Shown here: positions 29,514 to 53,622 of the stretch, in pieces
How the letters are laid out: each line of letters starts with the position of its first letter
Numbering within the stretch: the first letter of the stretch is position 1
NCBI RefSeq assembly: GCF_018320785.1
Contig: NC_054881.1
Span: forward strand, 14,260,275-14,324,274
Reading direction: 5' to 3'
Source: Cheilinus undulatus
Lineage: Eukaryota; Chordata; Actinopteri; Labriformes; Labridae
Length of the DNA stretch: 64,000 nt
The notes under the pieces: generated by a model
Told to the model about the DNA's origin: nothing
Seen by the model: only the letters and a program-made list of their open reading frames with translations
The model's database searches: none
Made by a program: the position numbers and the translations under genes

Positions 29514-30704
29514 GCAAACTCAGACTCCAGAAAAGTTGGAACATTGTGCAAAATGTGAATAAAAACAGGATTCAATGATTTGCAAATGATTTTGAAATTA
29601 TATATTTATAAATAAATTAAAACAGCAAAATGGACGTAAGTTGATATTAAAAGTGATAAAAATGTAATGTTACGAATGTTACTTTGACTACACCTTTTGG
29701 AAAGAGTTGGGAAAGGAGTATATTTACCACTGTGTTACATAATCTTTTCTTCTAACAAGCCTCTATACTTCAACTATCTGTTGAAGTATTGAAAATCGAA
29801 TTCTTTCCCTTCCTTGCTTGACATACGTGTTCATTTGCACCTCATAATGTCCCATCAATTTTCAGTAGGAGACACATCTGGACTGCATGCAGACCAGTCT
29901 AGCATCTACACTCTTTAACTGTGAAGCCATGCTGTTGTAACTCATGCAGAACGTGGCTTGGCACTGCTTTGCTGATATAAACCGGTACACCCCTGAAAAA
30001 TGTGTTTCAGTCAGGACCACTCTTGTCATACATTTTACCATTGCAAAATGGATATACAGTTTTTCTTGGCAGAGAAAGCTCTGCTCAAAAGATGCTCCCT
30101 GGGTCAGTCAAGCAGCATGCTTTGATTTTTCAGGGAGTACATAGCTAGAAACCCCCAAATGGATACATACATTATGACAATGCGCACTGACCACAATATT
30201 AGTTCAAAAGCAATTAATCCATAATAGTGTGAATCTTAATATGAGGGTGCAACAGGTTTTATTCTATAAAGGGGGAGGCTGGGGTGGAGGAGCTTAAGCT
30301 CCAGCTGCAGCAGCATGGCGCATCAGCATTAATGCAAGCAGGGATTAGTGAAAAGAACATCACATTTAAATGGCCTGCGTTGTTGAGAGAAAGAGCTGTG
30401 ATTGGCTGTGGGAGCTGGGTGGCAATAACTGGTATCAGCAGGCCAAATCGTAATACCCACAACTTCTTACCATTTAACTATTTACCTGTGAATGCCCCAG
30501 GTGTTTTAAAGCATTCAACCACTTTTCAGTTTGTTTCTTTGCTCCTGTCCCAACTTTTTTTGGAATGTCTTGTAAGCATCAAATTAAGAATGTATGGATA
30601 TTTCCTAAAACAATATATGAACATAGGTTGATAAATCAATCACTATTTGTTTTGTTTTTTCACATTTTACACATTGTCCCAACTTTTTTGGAACTGGGCT
30701 TTGC
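29514..30704 (-). mobile_element. Tc1-like transposon remnant with both terminal repeats
   Basis: The left end (CTCCAGAAAAGTTGGAAC, about 29524) and the complement of the right end (GTTCCAAAAAAGTTGGGAC) are inverted copies. The minus strand carries relics of the transposase middle, with the recognisable piece GGAGACACATCTGGACTGCA at about 29868. The catalytic core is replaced by unrelated sequence between about 30130 and 30480. Inactive. Confidence 0.75.
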
Positions 30705-31925
30705 AGCAGGGAATTTTAGGGAAATTTTATGATATGCAAGCAGGAGTAGATGATGGTGTTTATATCCTGTGATCCTGTCCAAGCAGAGTGCTATCTGTGG
30801 GATATCCATGCATGTAATCAAACTTCTTCGTCATGTTTCCTGTTTGCTAGTATGTTCATCTCCTTTGTTGTGGTGGTGACTATTTTAACAGCATTAAAAT
30901 CATCATTTCACGGGCAGCTTATCCTGAAATTTTCTAGAAATTTCCAGAAGTGCATGTGTGAAAATGGCTGAAGTAATGGAGTCTTGAATAAATGATACAG
31001 CCTGATCCTGTGGTTTAATAAAACACCCACACATAGAAGCATGCAGACAAGATTCATAAATTGAAGCAGTAATGCCTGTGATCACGTGGGTAACATAAAT
31101 TATCAAGCAAGTCAAATGAATAATTATGTTTTTATTGCACAAATTATGCCCTTTCCCCTAAACTAGCCAGGCTCTGAGGCCTGGGAAATCTATTAAGGCG
31201 GTGCTATAGATCATCCCATCCACTGTGGCGTGTATATAGATCTGTCGGCTCATTTGAGGAATATTGAATCGGTTACAGTAAAGTAAGCCCCTGGATTGAG
31301 TCAAATGTAAAAATCCATGCATGTGTGAGGAGCTGTCAGCGTGTGCTGTAATGACGGATGGCGCCGGGACTCTGTTTTAGCGAGAGGTGATAAAAAGTCA
31401 AATTATGAGTGCCGGGGAGGGACAGGAGAGTGTGGGAGGGGGAGCAGAGACAGAGAAAAGAGAATTGGACCAGATCCATCAAATGATAAGGGCAATCAGT
31501 CAATGTGGGAACGTTTCAGGCGACGGAAAGTGTTATTTCCTCCCAGTGCAGTTTGGAGTCAAGGGTCGGTGAGGGGTCAAGAGTAAAACCTCTGACCTCT
31601 AGGGAGGAGGAATTGATTCACAGTCCTCACAGTTTACCCATGTTATTATCTGTGTGACATGATTGGTTTTCAATGGCAGTGATTTGTCATTAAAATATAT
31701 TTATTAACAGATGACTTGATTAGCAAATTTAATTCTAGAAGAGATAAAACTCAAACCATTTCCTACATTAAAAAATGTGTTGAGGAAAAAAAAAATGTTC
31801 CAGATGTACTGTTTAGTTAAAGAAGAGGGTGCAGGTTTAAAATTTTTTTTTTTCTAATTTATTGGAGAACCATAAAACAAACGCATTTCAAACATCACAT
31901 CTGATTAATAACTGATGGTATTTAC
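30705..31925. other. intergenic island
   Basis: No gene or transposon recognised. The right half (31140-31640) is a candidate regulatory block. Confidence 0.5.
31140..31640. promoter_or_regulatory. candidate conserved non-coding element
   Basis: About 500 bp of non-repetitive, moderately GC sequence between transposon remnants, with repeated AGATC words, ATATTGAATCGG near 31260 and GGAATTGATTCACAG near 31608. Looks like an enhancer-type island in a gene desert, by composition only. Confidence 0.25.
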
Positions 31926-32497
31926 TAACCTTGCAAAGCAGATGGATACGCCCATTTCCTTGTTTCTCACTGGTGAATCCATCTTGCAAAGCTCCCACCT
32001 GAACTGTTTAAGACCAGTTAGAAAGTGACAGGACTAATCAGCGACGAGGGGCAGTACTTTCGGGTGTGGCAGAGTCGTGACGTAAGCAAGTGGCAACAAG
32101 AGGCCGGTGCAGTTATGGCAGAAGACATTAGCGTGGATGCTGCTAAAGCGCCAGTTTTATCAGAACTTGACATTTCTTTGTTAAAAGAAGAACAAAGAAC
32201 AGCACTGAGTTGTTTTCAAAAACGATAAAAGTCGTGTACTGACATGTCTATAGTCGCCATGGTTCGTGTTATGCAGTTATATATGGAAATTATTCCTCGG
32301 CAGCTGCGCACACACACCTTGGTAGTGGCGTCGTCACGGTTTTGTTGCTCTGATTGGCCCGTAAAGATGTGACAGACAGATCGTTCATCCAATCACCCTC
32401 CAAGTTTTTTTTCAAAGGCTCTGCCCTTTCCCAAACGCTGTATTTGAAGATTTACCAGATGGATGTGAGAAACAAATCCATCTGGCGTGTCAGGTTA
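31926..32497 (+). mobile_element. short-form non-autonomous transposon with perfect 9-bp target duplication
   Basis: TAACCTTGCAAAGCAGATGG at the left and GGCGTGTCAGGTTA at the right, flanked by exact GGTATTTAC copies (31917-31925 and 32498-32506). 572 bp. Carries a short frame from 32116 starting MAEDISVDAAKAPVLSEL with LKEEQRTALS, similar to the copy at 17982-18544. A perfect 10-bp-arm hairpin lies near the right end (32455-32464 with 32476-32485). A 9-bp duplication points to a Mutator-like mechanism rather than hAT (8 bp) or Tc1 (TA). Confidence 0.85.
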
Positions 32498-32559
32498 GGT
32501 ATTTACAGGGTTTTAAAAACTCTGTAATCTCCCTGAGTTGCCTGTTGCTCATAGATTTT

Positions 32560-33168
32560 ACAGTGTAAGACTTTAGGTGCTTTACAGCCAAAATTTCCAG
32601 GACTTCTCAAAAAAGTAGGGACAGGGCAACAACAGGCCGGTAAAGTAAGTGGTACCAGTTTAAAACAGCTGGAGGAGCGATTTGCAACTAATGAGGTTGA
32701 ATAGTAACTGATTAGTAACATGCCTGGGTCTAAAAGGAGCATTCCAGAGAGGCAGAGTCTTTCAGAAGTAAATATGGGCAGGGATTTACTAATCTGTGAA
32801 AAACTGTGCCTACACATTGTGGAACATTTTCATAAAAACAATTCTGAATTTAAAATTGTGAACACTTTGAATATCCCATCCTTTAGAGTAAAAAAATATG
32901 ATCAAAAGATTCAGAGAATCTGGAGAAATCTCTCCCGGCAAGGGACAATGCTGAAGGTTAATATTGGATGTTTGTGATCTTCGGGCCCTCAGGCGGCACC
33001 ACACTCAAAACTTCCAGAAATCACTGTCTGTCAACACTGTTCATTGTTGCAAGTTAATGCTGTATCATGCAAAGAAGCCATGTGTGAACACGATCAAGAA
33101 ACGCTACCGTCTTCTCTGGGCCAAAGCTCATTTACAATGGACTGAGGCAAAATGGAAAACTGTTGATA
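32560..33168 (+). mobile_element. Tc1-like transposon remnant, truncated
   Basis: Shares AGTAGGGACAGGGCAACAAC and the 5' UTR text with the copy at 25112. Coding relics run from IQRIWRNLSRQG (about 32903) through DLRALRRHHTQNF and WAKAHLQWTEAKWKTVD (ending about 33168), where the element stops short of the first catalytic Asp. Several frame breaks. Confidence 0.8.
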
Positions 33169-34739
33169 TCCTAACCCCTACCTTAACCCTAAACAGAAGT
33201 TTAATCCTTTCTTAATTCCAAAATTTTAGCTTATATTTCCATTCTGAGTAACCTGGTGTCCCAGATGAACGGTTTGAGAGAGCGGCCGTCAGAAATGAAC
33301 AGTCTGCAGCCGGGCTGTCTTGGATTAATTGCAAGAAAATGTTGACACTAAAGCTCCAAGTGTTTAAGCATGTTTAAAAATGTTCCTCATGTTGAAGAGC
33401 TCAGAGGTTTTCTGAGGTAACGTATTACAGCTCACATGTTCATGAAACTGTCAAAGACCAGAGACATAATCTACCTGCTGCTGAATGAGCTAAATAAATA
33501 CTCCTCTGTAAAAGTCAGAGTTTCTGGTAGCATGTTGTTTCATCAACACCCTCTCTACCTCATGTTTTCTGTCTCCAAAGCATCAAACAGAGCCGTGGAC
33601 CCCCTACCAGGCCGACCCCCACCCCGACCTGCTCCCCTCCCCATGCTCTGAGTCTGAGCAGCTCCGAGGTGTGAACTTCTGTCCCCCAGCTGATAGAGCC
33701 TCCTGATCATTTTTATAGTCCCCATCCCTCGCTGTTTATGACTCTGCGGTTTGATTATAGCGAAAGAGCCCCGGAGAGGCACACACAAACACTAACCCAC
33801 ACATGAAAGGAGCTATGAGAGGAATGTGGACATTAGTTGTTTGTTTTATCATCCAGTACCAGCACTTATCTGCTTAATCATAAAGGATTGGCCTGAGAAC
33901 GAGGCTGTAGTAGCCAAACAAACAGTCACTGACACTGTAATCCTTACTGCAGGGATGAACCAGGCTTGTTTAGGTTATTGGAGCTCACAAGGGCCATAGG
34001 AGTTTATTTAAAGGGAGTGCAGAGCAGTTGACTTTAATATTACAACAGTTTCTGTTATGATAAGTACACCTGAGTGATTTTGCTGCAGCTAGACAACAAT
34101 TCATCCCCATTAACATCACTGTTTGAGCTACATTGTCCCTTTCTACTGCATGAGATAAAGGTGAAACCAAATGCTCCTCATTTTTAAACACTATTTAAAA
34201 AGGGCAACTTGAGCAATGAAAGATTATTTTTATTAGTAATTAATCTTTCAAGAAAAGTTCATTAAACTGTTGTAAAAATGGATTTGTTCATCAAGAAGTT
34301 CAGTTTGGTTAAGGTCTCCTCCCTACCCAGTTAAATTTCCCTCATATCTACAATGACTTGTCAATTAGGTTAAAGGGATATGGGCTACTTTCGCAATGAA
34401 GTATTGCACTAAGTCTCTGAAAAGACTGGAAAGTTACAAGAAACGGACAAAAAAGGGAAAATGTATACAGCAGAAGTCAAGATATCAAAATTTAGCTTAG
34501 GAAAAAATACACTATAGGCTTCTAGATTTACATATTTTTGTGAGTATATCTTGTAGGAATGGGACAAACATTGATGCTGCAATCATCATCCTGACTTGTG
34601 TTATGTAATTATCCAATTCCTGGTGCCAGGGATCAACATTTTGATTAAAAATTGCCCTCAGAATAGATTCCCCTGTTATTTTGACTCCTCATGTCATCAC
34701 TTCATCACTTCTTACCGTGGTGCTCTTGCATGAAGATAA
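33169..34739. other. intergenic, nothing recognised
   Basis: Starts with a short CTAACCC-like stretch (33168-33196) at the break of the Tc1 remnant. The rest is plain single-copy-looking sequence without exon signals. Confidence 0.55.
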
Positions 34740-36300
34740 TCCCAACTGCTTGTATTGTACCACACTGTTTCGTACTGTACCGCATTGTACCGTATCGTAC
34801 CGTATCATATGTCATGTCATGTCATGTCATACCATACCATATCATATCGTATCAATGGTATCGTATAGTCTTGTATCATACTGTACTATATCGTAATGTA
34901 TTGAATCCTACAGTACCGTATCATATCATAACATATCATTTTATAACTGTTATCCTATTATATGGTACTGCACAATATTGCACTGTACCATATTATATCA
35001 GATTGTAGAATATCAAACAGTATTGTATCATATCGCATCATACCATATCATATATTAATATCATATATCAGATCCTATCGATGGTACCGTATCACAGCGT
35101 ACCATATCATATCATGTCGTATCCAAATGTACATTATTATATTGTATTTTGTAAAATACCATATGACAACAACTAATCATAGTATACGGTATTTATGATG
35201 TGGTATCAATATGTACCGTACCATATCCTATCATATTGTATCGTATAATACCATATCATATTGTAACATATCATATCTATGGTATCTTATCATATCTCAT
35301 CACATTGTACCGTATAATATTGTATCATATCATACCACATTGTATCATATTGTATTGTACATCATATTGTAACATATAATATCTATGATACTGTATCAAA
35401 TACATACTGTACCATATCGTTTTGTATCTTATACCATATCATTATGTATCATGCCATATTGTAACATATCATATTATATCTATGGTATTGTACCATATTG
35501 CACCATACTATATCGTATCGTACTGAGAGTATTGTGTTGTATCATATCTATGCTATTATATCATACCATATAGTATTGTATCGTATCATGATGTACCATG
35601 ACGTATTGTATCCTATTGTACCGATAGTAGCGTATTAAATCATATCATATCAATTGTATCACACTGAATTGAATTGAACCTTACCATATCCTATCGTATT
35701 GTATCTTATCTTGTGATATTGTACCATATCATATTGTATTGTGCCATATCATTAGGAGAAAAGTCTTACACAGTTAAGGGCTCCAAAAATTCCTAATTAT
35801 TTATTGCTCAAGTACTTTGGTGCAATAAATAATTTCAAATTTTTGGAGCCCTGCAGTTTTTCTGTTCTTTGGATCATATCATATCATATCTTATCCTAAA
35901 GTTTTGCAAGAAATTTGCAAGAATTTGATAGAAATGATTTGATCTTATTTTATCATATCTTATTTAATCAAATTATTCTATACAATCTTGTTTCCTATCC
36001 TATCACACCCTTAAGTCCTGTATCATATTATATTGTATCGTACCTTATCGTATTGTGTCATATATCATATCTATGCTATTGTATTGTAAATTACCATATT
36101 GCATGGTATCATAGGCATGGTATGCTTTCTTTTTTTATCATATCATAATGTATTGTGAAGTCTTATGAAGTATTATAAATTATTTTATTCTAACATAATT
36201 GTATTGTATCTTATACCACATTTTAGTGTATTTTAGCGTAAAATCTTTGATTGTGTTGTATCACATCATATCACAGACTGTATCACGCATCATTATCAAG
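34740..36300 (+). repeat. degenerate GTATC/ATCAT satellite
   Basis: About 1.5 kb made almost wholly of five-base words such as GTATC, ATATC, GTACC and ATCAT in loose succession, with few exact longer periods. Interrupted at about 35755-35875 by a hairpin element. Frames that read through it are repeat artefacts (Y-, I- and S-rich). The reverse-complement form lies in arl3 intron 3. Confidence 0.85.
35777..35852. repeat. 76-nt near-perfect inverted repeat (hairpin) inside the satellite
   Basis: Two 31-nt arms with three mismatches around a 14-nt loop. Arm ends are AGGGCTCCAAAAATT and AATTTTTGGAGCCCT. Could be a very small foldback element or a transcribed hairpin. Nothing around it shares its composition. 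Confidence 0.75.
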
Positions 36301-36879
36301 TATTAAAATGATCTTGTGAATCCCAGAACCAAAATATGGGTAAAATATGGGTAAAAGCATAGTCTCTTTATAAAAAATTACTACACATGACCTCTTAATA
36401 TTTTTTGTCCCTATTGTTCAGTAGCTAATACAAATGTATCATCAATTGGAGAACCACGGTTACTTTGTCTGATGTGAAACCTTAACCTGGAGAGACTATA
36501 AATAGGAGTTAAATGCATTACTATTTAGTGGCAGTCTCTATGAGGGAGTTTACCCTGACCCATGTGTTTATTAGATCATAATACTGACAATTAAAATATG
36601 TCTATTACCATATTTTTGCATTGTTCATCAGACCTGTCACATTAACTGCGATCTCAACTGTTTTTTTACATGTCTGATTTTTCTCACCACACTTCCTCAA
36701 CACCAAATTGACAGAGCTGTTTACAGTGTGTGAGATACCCAACACTTTAATTAAGTCACAGCATCGCAAACCCCCCTCTTTTTGTCTCTCCGGCCCTTGT
36801 GAGTCAATCAGACTCTCTTGCCCTTCGTTTCCCCTGTGTGGGAGGCCGGTGTGCTGGCCTGAGTGGCTGGGAAAGTCCG

Positions 36880-37140
36880 ATGATTTATGGCCTTTTGCAG
36901 GCCTGACTGCCTCTCACCTCACTGATGATAGAGCCGGAGGTAACGAGGACTGCCTGCTCCAATCCACTCCTCTATTTGGTAAATCCAATTTTAATCATTT
37001 GGGATTTAAAGATCCATCATCGCAGCTACAATTGGAAAGCACTTCTATGTGTAATTGGGTATATTTTTTGCAGGGTGGGTGATGATGACATGGATTAGAT
37101 GTTAATGATTAAGCACTCCAATGATAGGAAGGCGTATTTT
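36880..37140. promoter_or_regulatory. candidate conserved non-coding element
   Basis: Homeodomain-type cores are dense: CCAATTTTAATCATTTGGG near 36985, TACAATTGG near 37027, GTGTAATTGGG near 37050 and GTTAATGATTAAGC near 37102. Non-repetitive between two repeat-rich zones. Conservation untested. Confidence 0.3.
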
Positions 37141-37489
37141 ATCCTCAGTTTCACATGGTAGACTTTCATTTCCTTCTTCATTACATTGTTCTGTTTGCTT
37201 CGTAGAGCCTCGTAAAAGTGTTAGAAGCAGCGTCAACTGAAAAAGCATAGGTCTCCTTTTTAGAAGTATGTTGTGGCTTAATATTTACCCTGTGACTCTT
37301 TGCCCTGGTCTCCCCTACACTGCTGTATCAACACTATTCAAATGTAGTGTACAGTGGAAAACACACAACCACAATATTTCAACACCCATACTGAGAGCAT
37401 TATCAAGTCCATTTGGAGGGTTTCTACACTTGTTTCCATCGGAGGATCAAGCAGCTCTGATATATTAAAATCAACCAACCTTACATACA

Positions 37490-37940
37490 TAGAGAGACAT
37501 ACACGAACACGCTCGCCACGATAGGCTGGGGCAGTAACTCAAGGCCAAAGGAGGAGGTTTATTTTTATCACGGGCAAAGGCGCCAAATCATGTTGGTATG
37601 AAGGGGGCTATATAAATGCAAATTGTATTGGAGAGCTATTAGTCCTGGAAAAGGTTTGTATGTAAATGCCCTATAGGACCACAGCGGAGCACTCGGCCAG
37701 TTCAGATTAGTGGAGTTTGTGGCAAATGTGCTGCAAAAGACAAAATAGAAAAAGAGACGGAAAATGCAATTGCCTCGTGGTAAATCATGGTGAACAAGGT
37801 GAGTTGAGGAGTAATTGAATGGCCAAGGTGTTTCTGTACGCTTTATTGTGTATGCAAGAGGGATGTATTGAGGTCTGTTTACTGTGTGCATGTGCAAGTG
37901 GTCACATTTTATGGTCATTTCCTCCATGCTGTAGTTTTTT
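37490..37940. promoter_or_regulatory. candidate conserved non-coding element with octamer-like site
   Basis: Non-repetitive 450 bp with AAATGCAAATTG (about 37615, POU octamer ATGCAAAT), GGGCTATATAAATGC just before it, GAGTAATTGAATGGCC near 37810 and CGTGGTAAATCATGG near 37775. Inference only. Confidence 0.3.
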
Positions 37941-38061
37941 TTTCCAGCTTTCACAAGTGTACAGGAACAAAACAAGGTAGCATCACTGAAGCAGAATATG
38001 ACTGCTTCTCTGGCCTTCATAATACAGCAAAATAGACTTTGTAGTTTGTAATAAATTATGG

Positions 38062-38067
38062 TTTATT
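38062..38067 (-). terminator. candidate arl3 poly(A) signal
   Basis: AATAAA on the minus strand, about 500 bp after the arl3 stop codon. Another AATAAA-like word lies near 38255, so the site used is not certain. Confidence 0.35.
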
Positions 38068-38563
38068 TACTGCAGACTGATCAAATCAAATATGGCACAC
38101 AGTGCCACATCACTTAGAGAAACTACAGTAACATAGTAAAGCATGAGGCTTTGGTAGACAATACTAGTGCAAGGTCGCCCTCTAGTTTTAGGTAGAGAGA
38201 ATCACAGGTATTCAACACCTGAATGTCTGAGATTTATCTCACACAATACTGGATTTTTATTACTACCTAAAAATCATTACTTTAGGGGAAAAGTTTACCA
38301 AAAAGCACTGTGTGCAAAACCAGAAAACAGAACAAAAGAGTCCAGTATATACAGTATTTACATTTGAACACTGACAGGCATAAAAGTTACCATGGTGAAT
38401 AGCTACATGCTAATTTCTAGGTATAAAATCTTTGATACTGCCAACTAAACAGAATATAAATTGTATAAAATAAAGTAATGATGACATCTTTTGTCACATT
38501 CATGTGACTATGAAGTTCAAATTTAAAGTGCACTGCGATTCTTCAAGATTATTCCTTCCATAG

Positions 38564-45388
<6,825 letters not shown>

Positions 45389-45488
45389 GTTTGTCTCAGG
45401 TGCTGTGGTGTTTTGTCCCGTCTTACGCTGAGTGGATTAAAATCTTTATAACGATTCCTCTCGAAGTGGGGAACAGCTGTCAGGTTCC

Positions 45489-45502
45489 GTTGTCGTGGAA
45501 AC
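45489..45502. promoter_or_regulatory. candidate RFX X-box
   Basis: GTTGTCGTGGAAAC matches the ciliary X-box form GTTGCCATGGAAAC at 12 of 14 positions and keeps the inverted half-site layout. It lies 101 bp before the arl3 ATG, in the range typical of ciliary genes. Confidence 0.5.
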
Positions 45503-45504
45503 CG

Positions 45505-45512
45505 TGACGTCA
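45505..45512. promoter_or_regulatory. cAMP response element
   Basis: Perfect palindrome TGACGTCA, two bases beyond the X-box in the arl3 upstream region. A standard CREB/ATF site. Confidence 0.5.
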
Positions 45513-45869
45513 GGATAAACAACGTGACTTCTGAGCGTCCGTGATATCTACAGGTCTGTGCAGCGGAAGCTGAAGCCTTCAGCTAGAGAAACTAAAAAGC
45601 TTCAGTGCTTTTCTGAATGAAGGACATTGTTATCTCAAAATTCAGGGGAAAAAATCTGGCAAAGAAGAAATCTAAAAAGGGCAATATAAAAGATACAGAC
45701 AAAATAAAAAGAGAAATAATAACAATTTCTGTTTTCTTTCTTTCTTCTATTTTTTTCTCCATAATATAGGAAAGAAAATAAATATGGTCATTGTAAGGAC
45801 AAGTTTAAAATCCCCAATATAATTTTCCAAAATCTAAGACATAATCATGAGGACAAAAAGGTATAAAGG

Positions 45870-46790
45870 TATTAAAATGAGATAATAACATTAAAAGTCG
45901 AAATTATAAAATGGATCAAAATTATGAGATCACAAGCTGGAATTCTGAGCTAGAAATTTAATAATTTGACATAGTAGACCATAATTTTAACAAAAAAGGT
46001 CAAAATTCTGCATAGTAAGTCATAATTATGACATAAAATGCCAAAACTTTGAGATGGAAAATGATAAATATGAGATAAAAAGTCAAAATTATGAGTTATA
46101 AAGTTAAAATTAACTAAAAAAGTCAAAAAATTTTAGATTAAAAGTCAATATTGTGATTTTGAAAATCGAAATTGACATAAATGAAAAAAAAACAAAAAAC
46201 AACTAAATTATTAGTTATTATACCATGTGATATTCGGCCATGATTTATGTTTTTAATTAATTAAAGGTCTACGAAATGCCATAAAAAGTATTAATCATAA
46301 AATAAAGTGTCAAAAACTGAGATAGAAAGTTGTAATTACGAGATTAAAAAAAATTAGGAGATTAAAAAGTCTACATTCTGAAATAAGTCATAACTTGGAG
46401 TTAGTAAGTCATTGTATGAGCTAACTGCATTTTGAGATTAATAGTTTTACTTTGACATATCTCATAATTATGACTTGCTATCTACTTATTTCGACTTTTA
46501 TCTTTTAAGATTTTTTAATCATTTATTTTTCACTGTTTATCACATAATTTAGACTTTTTATCTTATATTCATGAACATCTATCTCATTGTTTTGACTTTC
46601 TATCTCATAATGTGACTGTTTTCCCCATAATTATGACCCTTATCTCAAAGTTTAGACTTCTTCTTTCTTAATATTTACTTTTAATCGCATATTTATGATT
46701 TACAATCTCATAATTTTGACATGTAATTTCATTCATCATTATGATTTACTGTCTCGTTGTTTCGATTCAACATTTTGTACATAATTACCT
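45870..46790. repeat. AT-rich inverted satellite between arl3 and the wbp1l-like gene
   Basis: The left part (about 45870-46445) is built of AAAAGTCAAAATTATGAGAT-like units of roughly 20 bp. The right part (about 46460-46780) is built of the reverse complement, ATCTCATAATTTTGACTTTT. Units are diverged but readable on both sides, making one long imperfect palindrome. Confidence 0.75.
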
Positions 46791-46799
46791 AATTTTCTT

Positions 46800-47073
46800 T
46801 TATTTTAAGTGGCGGAAGTGTCCTTAATCAGAAGTAAATTAACTCCACTTTAATAATATTCTCACAAACGCATATACAGCGCCCCCCAGTGTGAGTCTGA
46901 CTCAGTTTCATATTACCATCGCTGTTTCTGAGTCAAGGAAAACAAAAACATGTCTGAGTGCGACAGGCTGAACCGTTAACAGGCAATAGTAACCTGAAGT
47001 CACCTCAACAAGTCGTCGATTCGACCGACTGCTATATGATTCCCGTCGTGTCAACGGCCGACGACCCAGAAAG
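46800..47073 (+). promoter_or_regulatory. promoter / 5' UTR region of the wbp1l-like gene
   Basis: Sequence before the start codon at 47074, with an ETS-type GGCGGAAGTG at 46811-46820. The frame is open back to TAA at 46990-46992 without another ATG, which supports the chosen start. Core promoter not defined. Confidence 0.45.

Positions 47074-53622
<6,549 letters not shown>

Larger units (their letters stand above)
36301..38061. other. intergenic between satellite and arl3 3' end
   Basis: No exon with homology. The frame at 38020-37568 (150 codons) has no recognised domain or splice context. Two candidate regulatory blocks are listed separately. Confidence 0.5.
45389..45600 (-). promoter_or_regulatory. 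arl3: arl3 promoter / 5' UTR region
   Basis: CpG-richer sequence directly upstream of the arl3 ATG. Contains a candidate X-box and a perfect CRE side by side, about 100-125 bp before the ATG. No TATA box seen, as is usual for housekeeping and ciliary genes. Confidence 0.55.

Noticed and set aside
33168-33196. Interstitial telomere repeat (CTAACCC-like)
   Set aside because: Only a few imperfect units; simple sequence at a transposon break is enough.
34681-35573. Several Y/I/S-rich open frames
   Set aside because: They are translations of the GTATC satellite.
34740-36300. CRISPR-like array
   Set aside because: No constant repeat length or unique spacers, and the host is a vertebrate.
37568-38020. 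150-codon open frame, the longest unassigned one on the left side
   Set aside because: No domain, no splice partners, composition of non-coding DNA.
45389-47073. sfxn2 exons, expected between ARL3 and WBP1L in human
   Set aside because: The 1.7-kb spacer holds only promoter-like sequence and an AT-rich inverted satellite.
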